Assembly: GCA_002794775.1 (NCBI GenBank)
Contig: NBAY01000003.1
Span: 248,001 to 312,000, forward strand
Origin: Porodaedalea pini
Taxonomy: Eukaryota; Basidiomycota; Agaricomycetes; Hymenochaetales; Hymenochaetaceae
Length of the DNA: 64,000 nucleotides
Direction of reading: 5' to 3'
Shown here: piece after piece, positions 34,267 to 47,989 of the stretch
Layout of the letters: each line of letters opens with the position of its first letter
Position numbering within the stretch: position 1 is the first letter of the stretch
Made by a program: the position numbers and the translations under genes
Notes under the pieces: model-generated
Database searches by the model: none
The model's input: the letters and a program-made list of their open reading frames with translations, nothing else
Told to the model about the DNA's origin: nothing

Positions 34267-35646
34267 ATGAACACCGCCGACGCCGATGGAGGCTTCAAGT
34301 ACAATGACTCTGCCTCCTTCACGCCTGTCGTGCGGAAGAGAAAGAAGCGCAGGAATCCGCCTGGCGTGCGTGCGTCGACAACGCGCTCTCCGACAGAATC
34401 AGTCGAGCGGACTATGGCTGAGCTGCGCGCAGATTCGCAGTGGATGGAGAACTGTACCCGTGCGTGCGTCTTATGCCCGTGATGCGGAGTGGAGTGTCTG
34501 AAGGCTCACCTCGACTTTGTTTGCTCTTTGCAATCTGCTTTGTTTGATAGAGATCATCCGCGATGCAGCTGCTACGCTCCCTGCAGAGATAGACTCGATC
34601 CTGTGTCTTGGCCTCGGTAGCCCTACCGAATCTGCACAGGCGCGATTCCAGCTTTGCTTTCTCCTCGAGCTGCGGGACACGATTCTCCCGGTACGCCACG
34701 CCCCCATATTCTGACGCACGCATATACGGACCCTTTCCTATTTTCATCTCATCTCCACTTTGCTCCCCCTTTTATTAACCTTCGCCTCCATCGCAATACA
34801 GAGCCCAGTGAAGATATGCGCATTCGATCCGGTATTCTCGTATGAGGACATACTCCTTCTGACATCGCTCGGCGTCCAAATATTGCCAGACAACAAGGTG
34901 AGTTTTCGCACTAGTCCTCCTCGAGCAATGTGCCTTCAGGCAAGCCCGGCAGGATCGGATAATTATTTGCCTTTGACTGATAGAGTTACCTTTTTTTTCA
35001 CTTTGTCTTTCGGCACCCTATCCTCTTCTCAGCAAGGAAAGTATGAGCTAGAAAGAGGGACGCTGGCGTTTATGCCCCACTGCGATAGAGAACTGTACGA
35101 AAACTTCCTGCGCTCGAACTGGTGCGCTGCATCGCTCGCCGACCTGCTCCTTATTGGAAACGATCTGCGCAGATACGCCGAGAGGTGAGCAGTGCGCGCG
35201 CGCCCCTCCGACGGGCCCGCGACGGGCCTGTTATCATATCGCAGCTGACCATGCGCCATCCCGACCCTACTATCTTCTTTCGGCCCTTCTTGGTCGCGAT
35301 CTAGCACGCCAGCGCGTGTCCTAGGGGCAGAGAGTCCCTGTGTGAGTCGTCTAGGTACGCTGCATTCCCCACGTATCGGTCCTGTCCACTCGGACGAGCG
35401 CGTTGCTGACTATCGGGGGATCGCGGGCGCGCGCTCGCGTCATTCATGCTGTCTTTAGCACCGTTGGTCGCCTCAACGCATCTCCCCGAGCACCACGCAT
35501 ACCCAAACGCGTTCAGCAGCACGGCGGTCCAGCACATCAGCGCGGCGTCTTTAGCAAGCCAGCTGTCCGGCTTCTGGGAACTGGCCGAGGAAGATCCAAT
35601 TCGCGGCGGACATGGCGAAGGAAGCGAAGGAAATGGGGTCAAATAA
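34267..35646 (+). CDS. SRR1-like domain protein
   Basis: The start is ATG 34267 (MNTADADGGFKYNDSASF, then FTPVVRKRKKRR). Exon 2 begins after TTTGATAG near 34548 and carries ILCLGLGSPTESAQARFQ. Exon 3 begins after ATACAG near 34801 with KICAFDPVFSYEDILLL and LGVQILPDNK. Exon 4 begins after TCTCAG near 35032 with FMPHCDRELYENFL, RSNW and LLLIGNDLRRYAER. These are the hallmarks of the SRR1 family: GLGS, DPVF, LPDN, PHC, NW and IGN. A last exon is likely after TTTAG near 35457 (FSSTAVQHISAASL, ending TAA 35646), but its junction is unresolved, so the C-terminus is uncertain. SRR1 relatives are linked to light and clock signalling in plants (SRR1) and to tubulin biogenesis in yeast (BER1); the molecular reaction is not settled. 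It is the intact partner of the pseudogene at 9183. Confidence 0.75.
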
Positions 35647-36120
35647 ACTTTCGCAGCTTCTCCAATACAGTTGCCATGAATACATTGAGGCAGTCCGAGT
35701 CAGCCCGGAGTCCTCGTCATATACAGAAGCGCAGATGCTTTTAGTGCATCATGGATACCCAACTACCTCCTGAGTCTGTAGATTGCAGTCAATCAAAGCC
35801 AAATGTCTCACCCACGGAGCTTGGCTCGCTTCGATTCTGTGGCGCTTTTTTTTGTAGCATGATGCCCATCTGAAAGCGCGAAACGCGCGGACGATTCGGA
35901 GAGAGACTGATACTCGCATTGGATTCCCAGCAACGATAAGCACAAAAAACTACGAGCGTAATGGAGACTGATAAACAGACACGATGACAACGGGGGGTAG
36001 AAAGGCAGCCAAAAGGAGATGAACGAAAAAAGAGGGAAATGTACAGACAATGCGAGTAGACCACAAATATACAGAGTGCATAAACAGACGACTAGGAGAC
36101 GACTAAGGGAAGAATAAAGA
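35647..36120. other. Convergent intergenic region
   Basis: Lies between the 3' ends of the SRR1-like gene (plus) and the acidic hypothetical gene (minus). Nothing further was recognised; both 3' UTRs probably lie here. Confidence 0.4.
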
Positions 36121-37011
36121 TCAGCAGCTTTCATGATAGGGACTATAAACAGGGGTAGATTCAGAATTAAAGTCCGAGTACGGAAGCGGGTCGACCTCGT
36201 AGGGGAAGAATCCATCAGAGCCGCTGTAGATATGCGGCTCGTATCGGTCACGAGGAAGGGGGACGGAGGCAGGGTCTACGAGGTTGAGTGAGGAGCGCGA
36301 ACGAGAGAAAGGCGTAGAGAGCGATTCAGACTCGTCGTCAGACGTGTCCTCGATGGCATCCGGGACGGAGCCCTCTGGATCTTCTAGGTCGTGGTGATTG
36401 TATGGCGAATATGAACTAGAGTGAGGGGCAAAAAAGCAGTCGTGGGAGTCAATTTCAAAGGGGCGGTTGAGCGGCGGATATGGCACAGGATATGGAACAC
36501 TGATGGGAGGAGAGGGCGTGGCGAACTCCTCGGAGTAGGATGAGCACAGAGATTCGCCGTCCGCGCGAGAGTGGTGGTCAAGCTGCTCGGCGTCGGCATC
36601 TACAGGAGCGATGTGTCCCTTCACGTCCAAGTCAACATCGTCACTATCCTCTTCGTCTCCGAGCGTCTCAAGAAGGGAGTCGAGCCATTGTTCCTCAGAC
36701 ACGCTCCCTTCAACAGGCGCCGCCACGGCGTCTCCGGGGTCCGGAAACAAGAACGCAAACATGCCTTCGTCTATGATCGAGTCCACCTCCTCGTCTTCGA
36801 AGTCGGCGTCGGCCTCGGGCGATGAATCAGCGGCGTCGGGGACAAGCGCGGCGCCTCGCGTCTCGAGGTCAGAATGTACATCTTGAGTGGTAATAGAGTT
36901 TTTGAGCAGGACCCAGCGGTGGAGGCTGATGTTGTCTCTGGACCCGCCCGTGTACGCTGAGCGCAGCTTGGAGCGGGCCAGGGATGCGAAGTTCGATGCA
37001 AAGGATGTCAT
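36121..37011 (-). CDS. Acidic hypothetical protein
   Basis: A single-exon frame of 296 codons from ATG 37011 to TGA 36121. It is not recognised as a known enzyme. The N-terminus is basic (ASLARSKLRSAYTGGSRD), then HRWVLLKNSITTQ. The centre is strongly acidic (EADADFEDEEVDSIIDEG; GDEEDSDDVDLD) and the last third is rich in Ser, Pro and Tyr. The N-terminal block looks like the most constrained part. No signal peptide or membrane segment. Length, codon structure and clean start support a real gene; its role is unknown. Confidence 0.7.
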   Translation of the reverse strand: MTSFASNFASLARSKLRSAYTGGSRDNISLHRWVLLKNSITTQDVHSDLETRGAALVPDAADSSPEADADFEDEEVDSIIDEGMFAFLFPDPGDAVAAPVEGSVSEEQWLDSLLETLGDEEDSDDVDLDVKGHIAPVDADAEQLDHHSRADGESLCSSYSEEFATPSPPISVPYPVPYPPLNRPFEIDSHDCFFAPHSSSYSPYNHHDLEDPEGSVPDAIEDTSDDESESLSTPFSRSRSSLNLVDPASVPLPRDRYEPHIYSGSDGFFPYEVDPLPYSDFNSESTPVYSPYHESC

Positions 37012-37671
37012 AGTGTTGGAGGCGGACTGGGGTACGAAACGGGCTGTTCAACATGTAGCGCGAATGAGCGACAAGACAACAGAGAGAAAAACGACGCGCT
37101 GACCAATGGCAGGATGCATGGGCACAGGCAGCGTGTTGAACGCGGACGGAGATTGATGAGGATTGTTAGAAGTGTATACGGAACACTCCAGCGGGCTCGA
37201 AAAGCAACGATCCTGAGTTGGATGCGCGGGGTCTGCAAACCATGCTGGTTATTTAACTACGCCTTGTCAACTGGGTGACAGCAGGCAGGGTTAAGAGGCG
37301 AGGGCCAGGCGGAGGACAGGAGGACGATTAGATAGCCATGGCTGAGTTCGTAGGGAGGTGAAGGATGAGAGACAAGAGACGCCAACCGCGCTCTTATAGA
37401 AAAGCGTGACGCGGCACGCTTCGGATGACTCGAGTATCTAATCAGGTCACGTCGGCTACCCGCCCGGCTAACCTGAACAGTCACCTACTATGACCCAGGG
37501 CCATCGCTCACACGACATCCAAATGCAATTGATGCTACAAATTGTGTGCACAGAAAAAATAGTATGAAAAAAGGAGAAGAGAAAATAAAGTACGACGATG
37601 GCGCCTTGCAGAGTGGAAGCATCAATGCTTACGCATAGAGGCATATTACAACACAGATCACCACGCTCGCA
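37012..37671. other. Intergenic between two minus-strand genes
   Basis: Promoter and 5' UTR of the acidic protein gene, and the 3' flank of CDC27. No motif of note was seen. Confidence 0.4.
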
Positions 37672-40625
37672 TCATCCTTCGTCCATCGAGTCTCCGCCGA
37701 CCACGCCCTCAGACTCCTTCTCCGTCGCTAACAACCGCTTAATCTTGTTCAGGCTCTTCGGGGACATGTCCCGCGCCACGGCTAGCATCTGCGCAGACTT
37801 GGTCCCGTCCCCAACAAGTCTGTATACCCGTGCGAGCTGGAAAACGACGTTTGCCTCTTCTGGAGCACAGTCGCGCAGATACTCTAGGTCTTCGATCGCC
37901 TCCTGTAACATGTACCGCATCAGTCCGGCCCGAACTCTAGACAATTGTCTCACTCGACTCACTCGGTACTGCTTCGTAGCGATAAGGATTTTGGCACGCC
38001 GATACCGTACTAATGCGTTATCAGGAGACAAGCCCACGGCCTGATTGAACAATGCAAACGCCTCATTCTGGTTCCCGCGCCGTTCGACAGCCTGTTAGAG
38101 TTTAACATTCATAGTCAATACGACGTAATCACACCTCCGACAGACGCTTCTTACCATGCCCACACACCCTAGTAGCACCGCGTTCTGGGGGTGGATGGCA
38201 GCGGCCTTGCGGAAGTGGAACTCGGCCAGCCGAAGCTTGCTCATTCTTAGATAACACGACCCCAGGCCATACCTGAAAAACAAATCGCAGATCATTAATA
38301 TCAAAAGAGTCTCGAATGCTAACACCCTGGAAGGAAGGAAGAACGATGGGAAAGGAGAGAAAAAATTGCATACCATGCATTGTACGACCGTTGGTCTGTC
38401 CGTAGTGCCGACTGGAAGAAACTGACCGCCTTATCGACATCCTCGTCAGTCAGCTCATGTCCGCTCAGCGTGTACGCATATGCACACGCCGGATCCAGCT
38501 GTGCCGCACGGCGAAAGCATGTTAGGGCTTGGGACCGTTCTTTCTGTAGCGAGAAGCAGTTGCCCACGGCTATCCAAGCTTGCGGGGATCGCGCGTCGAT
38601 ACTTAAGAGCTCTTGAGCGAGAAAAGATAATTTCGCATTACGCTGCAAATGCCATAAAGTCGTCGAATACAGGTCCATGTCCCATATACGGTGCGGGTCT
38701 TTGTTACGAGCATGATCAAAGAAGCGCTCCGCCTGTTAAATCACACAAGTATAGATCAGTCACCAATTCGATAAAACGCAATGAAAATCGCATACCTTCA
38801 TATAATCCGCCTGCTCATAGCGTACCCGTGCTATCATGATAATCACAGAGACAGTCTGCTGGTGATTTCGGGGGAGCAAGTCAATTTCCGCAAGACAACC
38901 CTCGCAGTCGTACATGGCTAATAGGCGGACGCAGCTCGCAAACAGTCGCATTAGGTCATACACGTAAATGTCTGCCAAAGCCGTGTTGTAAGCATCCTGT
39001 GCGGCCTGCTCCATCTCGGCTGTCCAAACCGGTATTGGCGGTTCATCAGACCGTGGCGAATGAGTGTTATTAGATTGTGGCGATTGTGAGGCGACATCTC
39101 CAAGAGCAGGATAGTCTTCATCCATTTCCGACTCGGTAGATTTTGAGCGACTATGTGCCGTTCGTTTACGCTGCGGTGGGTGCTACATTGAAAGAGTGAG
39201 CATATAGCTATGCTGAAAAATGGTATATAGAAGTCTCCTACTTTCACGTTATGCGATTTTTGCTTCTCACCGGCGCCGCTATTGGATAACAACCTCGCAC
39301 TTCGTCTCGATGCCATCGAAGGCGGAGCCATCGCTGTATTCTCGCTTCTCCCGCCTCTAGTGACGGGCTGTTTACCGCGGGTCGGAAGGGCAGTTCGGGG
39401 AGGAAGAGAAGGTTTAGATGAGATGGGGTTAGCGGACACAAGGACCGGGCGTGCGCGTGCCTTTTTCGAGCGGGCGTCTCCGCCGGAGCCCTGCTTTGCT
39501 TTGTCCTTCTCTGGTATCGTCTGCCGGGTTTGTGACCGAGGCTTCTTCGGAGCGGGACCCGTCTCTTCTGCGGACGACAGTGGGCGCGGAGGGACAACAA
39601 CGACAGGAGCGCGAGTGGTACGCAATGGCGCGAGTATAGAATTGTCGGGATAGAACGAGTCATTCGTAGCACTATGGGGCGTCACGTAAGAAAGAAAAAG
39701 GTATGTAATACCAGATTCGATACTGACATTGAATCACGACTTCCCAGAGCCAGACCCATGCGAAATGGCTGAGGGGGAGCTGGATCGGGTCTCCAACCAA
39801 GAAATCCATTTTGATCACTAGGGACTGGGGTGAAAAAGCCGGACCCACTCGTGACCGGGCCAGCTGTCGCCGGTTGCTTAGAGGATGATGCGACATTCGC
39901 ATAGAATTCTTCAGGACCTTGCCTCGCAGGTGGTGGCCGAGAAGGGAAAAGCTCCTCAATCTCAGGAAAGGATCCTGCGCGCGCTGCGGTCAACAATCGG
40001 AAGCAAATTTAGTTGACAGTCACACACCTGCGGCGCAGAGACCTTCAAAAGCATCCCAAAGCATCGGGTTCAGCGATAGAGCACGGCGAAAGCTCAACAC
40101 AGCCTTATCCAATAGGTTCGCTTTCATAGCTGCTTTCCCTGCCTTGCAATGCAGCACGGCCTCCTCCTGGAACACGCGTGTTTCGCGCATCGGATTTACT
40201 GACGTTCCTGCACGGAATGCCAATTAAACCTAGCAAGTCGGTAAATCGAGGACACTGAACTTACCAGTAGTCGCACAACCGGTACGCAAGCTTGCTTCGA
40301 GCGCTTCGCCAGCTGGACCGTGCTGGCCAAGAGCGGTGTGACATTCCGCTTGAGCCACGTAGCAGCCTGCACATGGTTCCTTCTGATAGGGTGGACTTAC
40401 TAGCCACAGAGCGGACTGCGTCTGACCACAACGCAAAAGTGCGCATGAATAAAGATGAAGCGCATCGTGACACCTGTTGTCCAGAGCGAAGTAGCGTTCG
40501 GCATAGAAGGCGGCAGACTTCGGGAGAGATGCGTCAAGGCAAGCCCATATGAGGGTACGAAATCGGGCGGGAAGATGAGGTGCGACAGTGGAGGAAGTAT
40601 CAGAGGCGGCAGCGGGCTGCTGCAT
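37672..40625 (-). CDS. cdc27: CDC27/APC3, anaphase-promoting complex TPR subunit
   Basis: APC3 is a TPR scaffold of the APC/C ubiquitin ligase that binds activator tails and helps drive mitotic exit. The start is ATG 40625 (MQQPAAASDTSST). The N-terminal TPRs show LIWACLDASLPKSAAFYAER and CHTALGQHGPAGEALEASL. LDKAVLSFRRALSLNPMLWD continues the N-terminal repeats, followed by a low-complexity linker with basic and Ser/Pro-rich blocks. The conserved C-terminal block begins MDLYSTTLWHLQRNAKLSFL and carries TPRs LSIDARSPQAWIAVGNCFSL, AQLDPACAYAYTLSGHE, KAAAIHPQNAVLLGCVG and NVVFQLARVYRLVGDGTKSA. It ends SMDEG, TAA at 37672. About eight to ten exons. The family is clear from the paired blocks YSTTLWHL and AYTLSGHE. 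Confidence 0.88.
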
Positions 40626-41002
40626 TGGCGTCTGGCGTGTTGGGCGCGGCTTACGCGTTTCGCATCAGAGAGGTTGCAATACTGAGCTCGCACGGCAGCG
40701 AGCAATAAGGATAACGGGAAAAGTAAGCGAAAATGTTCCAATTGGCCTACGGCGGGTAAAGCGGCGGGCGGGCGGGTCAGTGATGATGAAGGGGCTCCGC
40801 CGACGGTGGGAGCTCAGAGGAAGACTCTTAGAGAGCGACGATCCGCTGCAACAAAGTGAACCAACAACGCGTTCGGTGGCCACACGTGACCCCCAATGTT
40901 CTAAAATTTTCTTCCGTACTTTCGAGCTCAACCCTACTCAGTTCTAAGAAACACCGACGTCTGGCTTTATATTTTTGACGTCAATACAGTTGTACACTAT
41001 GG

Positions 41003-43024
41003 TTAATGACCGTGGGGATCAGGCTCGCCCTTCTGCTCAGGCACGCAGTGGATGGCGTCGTCTATCCGCAGGAGGGACACTGCCGCCTCGAATGCTGATT
41101 TTAGGCTCCGTACTTTGCTCACAGTCGGCTCCAGCACACCCGCCTTCACATTGTCACGCACCTCCCCGTTCAACAAGTCTAAACCGTATCGCGACAGCAC
41201 TTTCTTAGGATCCCCCACTGACGCGTTTTGCGCGGCATTATGGTAAGAGCGCAGCTTGGCAACCAGATCCGTCGAATCCTTCGCAGCGTTCACAGCCAGA
41301 GTCTTCGGGATCACAAGTAATGCGTTGGCAAATTCGGCAATTGCCAGCTGCTCGCGCGATTCCTGGGTTCCATTACGCGTCAGTACAATGAAAAGAGCAA
41401 GGTAGAAACGCCAGGATCTCACCAAAGTCTGCGCGAAGTTTTCCAGGTAGATGCTCAACGCCGCTTCTACCGCACCGCCACCTGGAACGACGGACCCACT
41501 CTCAAGAGTGCGCTTTATGATCGACAATGTGTCGTGCAGCGCCCGCTCCATCTCATCGAGCATGTAATCGTTTGCACCGCGCAACACGATTGATGCGGAG
41601 TTAACAACCTTCGTTCCCTTGACGAGAATCAACTCGTCATCTGATATCCTTTCCTGCACGACTTCGTCTGCGTGGCCGAGATTGCTTGCCTCGAACGTCT
41701 CGTCGCCTTCCAAATTGGCAAGGCTCGATACCAGCGTTGCACCGGTAGCTTTCGCAATGCGGCGGAGATCTTCCTTGCGACAACGGCGGACAGCCATGGC
41801 CCCCGCCTCCACAAATTCCTTCAAGCAGAGATCGTCGATGCCTTTGGTAGTGAGAATGACGTTTGCTCCTGACGCAAGGATCTTGCGAACGCGCTCAAGG
41901 GTTATCTCGGATTCGCTTGAAAGTAAAAGATTTCATTAGCTTTGCCGGAAGAGCTAATAGAGGTCATCCCTCACCGCCTGCGTATTTCCTCCAGCTGGTT
42001 TGGGTCATCGATGAGAATCTGAACTCCTAGTTGCATCCGCTGCTTTTGCAAATTGATATCTAAACATGCGATCTTCGCGTTCAGAATGCGTGTCTTCATT
42101 GCTGAATGAAAATAGTCACTTTAGAAAGCCCAATAAACTAATGCATACATGACATTACCTTGACTGGCGACAGTGCAGTTCAATGCGTAACCTTTAACGA
42201 AAAGTGACTCCCGTGCGCTTTTGCCGTGCGCTTTGAGTATGTTGACAGCTTTCACCGGGTATTTCGTCTCGCCACGCGCATTTGAAGATTTTACCGCGAG
42301 CATGGCATCAACTGCCATGGGTGCGAATAAATCATCGTCACTGTCAAAATCCAAATTCATTGAGAAAGAGCAATCATGACATCGAGTGCATCAGAAAACT
42401 GACCCTCCGATGACTTTACTCGACATGCTTGTCTTGGCGGCATTTACGAGTGCCTCTCGACCGAGAGTATCAACTTTGATGCTGAGCTGGTCAACGAGGA
42501 ACTTGCAGGCCTCGCGGCACGCGTGCCTATAACCGGCGATGATTGTAGTCGGGTGAATCTTCGCCTTAACGAGCTCGTTTGCACGACGAAGAAGTTCAGC
42601 AGCGATGATGACAACAGACGTGGTACCATCTCCAACTTCTTTGTCCTGCTTCTGGGCTAGATCGACGAAGATACGCCCCGCAGGGTGCTCGACTTCCAGC
42701 ATGGAAAGAATAGTCGCGCCATCATTGGAGATGGTCACTTCCTGAAGGCGACCAAGAAGTCAATGAGCCACCCTCAACTGGTAGTATTAAATACGTACTC
42801 CAATGTTGTCTACAAGCATCTTGTCCAGTCCGAGAGGCCCGAGTGAGCTCTTAACGATATTCGCGATGGACTGTGCAGCGATGACTTCGAGAAAGGTCAC
42901 ATCCTGGAGAAATAGGCAGATAGATGGATAAATGCGCACCATTTTGGTCGCGAATTTCCTGGCCAGATATCCTGTCGCCGCCAAAAAAGATACCTGCCCT
43001 CGGGTCGCGCTGGAACATTGACAT
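41003..43024 (-). CDS. cct1: CCT1, TCP-1 chaperonin alpha subunit
   Basis: A subunit of the cytosolic TRiC/CCT ring that folds actin and tubulin by ATP hydrolysis. The start is ATG 43024 (MSMFQRDPRAGIFFGGDRIS). Exons continue with AQSIANIVKSSLGPLGLDKM, VTISNDGATIL and DKEVGDGTTSVVII, which hold the ATP-site motifs; GDGTT supplies the catalytic Asp. Alpha-type features: QLGVQILIDDPNQLEEIRRR, SGANVILTTKGIDDLC, GGGAVEAALSIYLENFAQTL, YGLDLLNGEVRDN and AGVLEPTVSKVRSLKSA. It ends PDPHGH, TAA at 41003. About seven exons, all readable in frame. It lies head-to-tail with CDC27, about 380 bp upstream of its start. Confidence 0.92.
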
Positions 43025-43410
43025 GGTGGTGGTATGCTCGCAGCTTGAGATAGAGAAAGACGCGCAACGACTCGGACTTTTCGAAGTATGGTCTCACGTG
43101 ACGCAACGTTTATAATGTTGCACTACTCTGCACTACACACTACTAGGACGAAAAAAAAAGAAGGAAGGGAAAGAAAGGAGAGGAAAGAGTAAAGTTATTG
43201 CAATGATGCCATGTCAAGGCGCGTAAAATTTAAGAGCTATGTAAATAGCGACGGCGTATGGAGGACGTGTTACACGTATGTACCATTCAAGGGAAAAAGA
43301 GAAATAATATCCTCTGTTTCAAAGAGATTGTCATAAAGGAAATCATATGGATTGACTTCTTCGAAAAAAGGAGGAGCATGTATACGTAATGTTATGCATG
43401 GTGTCGTAAT

Positions 43411-43665
43411 TCAGAACGGAAATGGCCGCGGACGGCGAGTGTAAAAGGCAAGTTCAGTCTCAAGCGCCTCAGCAGGCTGGAAAGGTGGGGCCTGGGGGTT
43501 GAGAGTAGATGTAATTGTGATTTGTCGGTTCCATTCGGCCGACGAATAGATGAGGTGTGCGTGTTCGGGGAGGGTGGGGGGTGGAGCCTGAGTGGTGACC
43601 CCGGGCGATGTGATGATCTCGACAGATGAGGCTGGCGAGGATGTAACTGCAGGTTTCTTGAACAT
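43411..43665 (-). CDS. Small ORF of uncertain status
   Basis: 84 codons from ATG 43665 (MFKKPAVTSSPASSVEIITS) to TGA near 43411; Pro/Thr-rich, ending RRPRPFPF. No homology recognised. It is kept because the frame extends upstream and codon use looks gene-like, but it could be chance. Confidence 0.25.
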   Translation of the reverse strand: MFKKPAVTSSPASSVEIITSPGVTTQAPPPTLPEHAHLIYSSAEWNRQITITSTLNPQAPPFQPAEALETELAFYTRRPRPFPF

Positions 43666-45091
43666 GGCAGGAGGCATGGGCGAGGGCGATGATAGAAGGG
43701 CCACTCTGCAACATCTGTGGCGACGACGACAGGGTGGGGCGCGATAAAATGTGATAGGTTGACACAGCGGCATTGACAATGAGGATCGGAGAGACAAGAC
43801 TGCAGAAAGGATGCAGTCGAGTACGCGGTTAAAACGGATGAGAGTTCTGCATTGATGCATGAAGGGATCGCTCGTCGTCGACGGGGCAAGGTCTCAGAGC
43901 GACTTTCCCACGATAGGGATGATGGGAGTAAGAGTATAAGTGACGCAACGCGCGCTCTTTTACTCCTCGCTTTGGCCGATCTGTCCCTCTCCATTAATAT
44001 TGCCAGCCTCGCTACGGCGCAAGCATGTTACTTATGTACCTCATAAAGTGATAACCATCTACCAAATGTATCAGGCCTTGGCACCCGCCGCTACCAAGAT
44101 TAGGAAGGATTGGATTCATGCACTTAGTCTATCTACGTGCCTTTCGTTTTCTCGCAATGTTGGAGCCTTCAGCTAATGACCATAAACTCGGGCAGGCTCA
44201 ACAGGTATGCTCTCCTGTCTGACATCTAATTTCACCCGATGACTGAACGTGCGCTACATTCACAAGCAGCAAATACTTGAACCCAATGCAGTTCCAGGAG
44301 AACGCGTCCTGAACATTCTTGAGAGCTCAGCGCTCCAGCAGTCAAATGCCTTACTGCTCGCTGTCGCCATCGCCCGTATAGATTCGGCTCGTCATATATG
44401 ATAATACTTTGGTATTCAAATTCTGGAGCAACCCGTTCAAAGTCTGTTTGTCTGACACTGATCGTGATCATCATCAGCTAATCTGTGTTGCAATCCTAAG
44501 TTTCATTATTGATGCAAGGAGAAGTTTTATATCAAGAGGCTGGACCTAGTGCTTCTTCAGGCAGCTTAGCTGGAGTACTGTTCTAAATCCTATCTGACAA
44601 AGGAGAATTCCATTGTTATTCAAAGATGCATAGCTGCTCAACCAGCTTAATTTCGCTTGAACTGCTGCGTTGCCCGGGAGAAACTTTCTTCTCTGCAAAG
44701 CAACATCCTAAGACTCCTCCTCAAGAAGATCTTCGATTTTCCGCTACATAGGTGATGCAGACCAAAACTGAAACCATACGGAATGAAAGAAGCCGCGGGT
44801 TCTGTGAGAGGTTCAAGCTTTGCTTAGGAGTGCTTGATGAAGCACGAGAAATGTCGTGAATAAAACCCACAGCCGATACGCTTTTGGATTGGGTACCCTA
44901 GGCCTCATCTGCTCACGGTTCTTCTGCTATTGTAATTTGTAGGATTCCTTTGGAAAGGCCACTGATACTGAACAACAGCATCTTGCAAATACATGACCGA
45001 TGACATAGTATTCAACACGTTTATGGTTACAAATATATCCAGTAAATATCGTAGCGTAGAGATGATATCATGCAATGCAAAAGAAAATATA
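43666..45091. other. Gene-poor stretch
   Basis: No convincing gene on either strand; short frames only. It probably holds the 3' flank of the OTU gene and unclassified intergenic DNA. Confidence 0.4.
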
Positions 45092-46129
45092 TCAGAAAAT
45101 TGCCTTGAGTTGTTGAGTAAGTGACTTCGGCCTCAGCGAGTTGTAGTGCTGTCAAAAAGTATCAGAACCGAACCAGATGAGAAGGTATCCGCCACTCACC
45201 TCCCCAAGCCCGTACATTCGCCTGTGATAACTTATACGTACGACCCGCTTATCATCCATCGCAGCGCCATCGCTACCGTCGGGATCATGGATGACGATAG
45301 GCGGGTTGCCCGACTGCACGACGTGGATCGGCACACGGTATGCACGGCTTAGCGCAAGGATTTCCGGTTCACCGCCCCACACGCCCGAGCCACGCACATT
45401 CTCGAGATAGCGTTGGAATCCGCGCGGAGTCATTATCCCAGCGTCACCCGCGCCCACGCCGTCCTCGCCCTCGGTGCTCGGGAGGAAGGGCAGGAAGGCG
45501 TCCGGATGCGCAGCCATGTACGAGGCGGCGGCCGCGCGCGTCGTCGCATAGTGGCAGATAGCGGGCGGAATGATGTTGAGAATGCGCAGCTGGTCCGCGA
45601 TGGCAGCGTACAGACAGTGTCCATCAGGGTTGATCTGACACACGAAGTGTAAGTCAGATAGTACGATGTTTGTCGCAGTGGAATGAACTTGCCTCGTACA
45701 TCACCAACCCCAGATCGTCGCAGACCGCCTTGATGACCCTCTCCTCCTGTTGAGCCTCCAGTTCGAGCCGCGCATCGGCCTCCTTGTCGTCGCCCGAGAA
45801 GCGTGCAGCATGTTCTGCAGCCTTGCGCAGCTGCTCAGTCATAACGCCCATAAGCCTCGACCTCTTGCGTAGCTTCATAGCAGACAGGGGCGAACCTTGC
45901 GTGCCTCGAAGCGAGCCCTGCTGTCCTTCTTGCCAGACGTCGCCTCGATCTCGTCGGCCTGGTTGGTCTCGACCTGCTGGACGACGGTGGCAGCTACTTG
46001 CTGAGAAGTATTCCCTACGTCGATCTGGGCCATGAGGTCGTCAAGCAGCCCATCGTCGTCGATTTCTGGTGTGGGATTTTCAGCGGTGTTCATGGGTGCA
46101 GCTTTTGACTTCTTTTTCTTAGATCCCAT
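45092..46129 (-). CDS. OTU-domain deubiquitinase (OTUD6/Otu2-like)
   Basis: A cysteine protease that removes ubiquitin; OTUD6/Otu2 relatives act on ribosome-associated ubiquitin. The start is ATG 46129 (MGSKKKKSKAAP). An acidic and helical N-terminal part (LLDDLMAQIDVG; DSRARFEARK) joins over a ~66-nt intron with donor GTTCGC to LRKAAEHAARFSGDDKEA. The catalytic stretch is INPDGHCLYAAIADQL (Asp and nucleophilic Cys in DGHC). The C-terminal catalytic His is in YGLGE followed, across a GTGAGT..CAG intron, by HYNSLRPKSL, ending at TGA 45092. Reading through that intron would lose the His, so the spliced model is preferred. Length about 300 residues, as expected for the family. Confidence 0.85.
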
Positions 46130-46310
46130 ACTGAATAACGGCCGAGTTTTATTTCAGGATGTAAAGACACTTAGACAGGAGCAAAGCATATGCATGTCTG
46201 AGTGGGCAACGTCATGTATGATTAGTAATTCTCCACGGACCCAATCAGCTCGCGATCGCTAACCTGCTCCCACATACAACGACAATAACTTACTGAGTGA
46301 ATAAGTCGAC

Positions 46311-47796
<1,486 letters not shown>

Positions 47797-47989
47797 AGCG
47801 AGTTTAAGAATATAGAAGTTACACAGTGGCCTTAAGTAGCCATAGGCTGTTGAATGTATGTTGGATTAGTATCACAAGGATGGAACAACAATGCACCACT
47901 ATTTTGTATCATTCAAGAATCTAAGCATTCTCGAGCATCCACATAAAACAATCGTACAGCAATCTCCAATTATTCCTTCATCCACACGA

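Noticed and set aside
35808..36251. 147-codon minus-strand ORF with several hydrophobic stretches
   Set aside because: Overlaps the acidic protein gene's end in another frame and lacks family similarity; likely a shadow and 3' UTR.
43392..43994. 200-codon minus-strand ORF upstream of CCT1
   Set aside because: Low-complexity Ser/Arg/His composition and overlap with two other frames; only the shorter MFKKP frame was kept, at low confidence.
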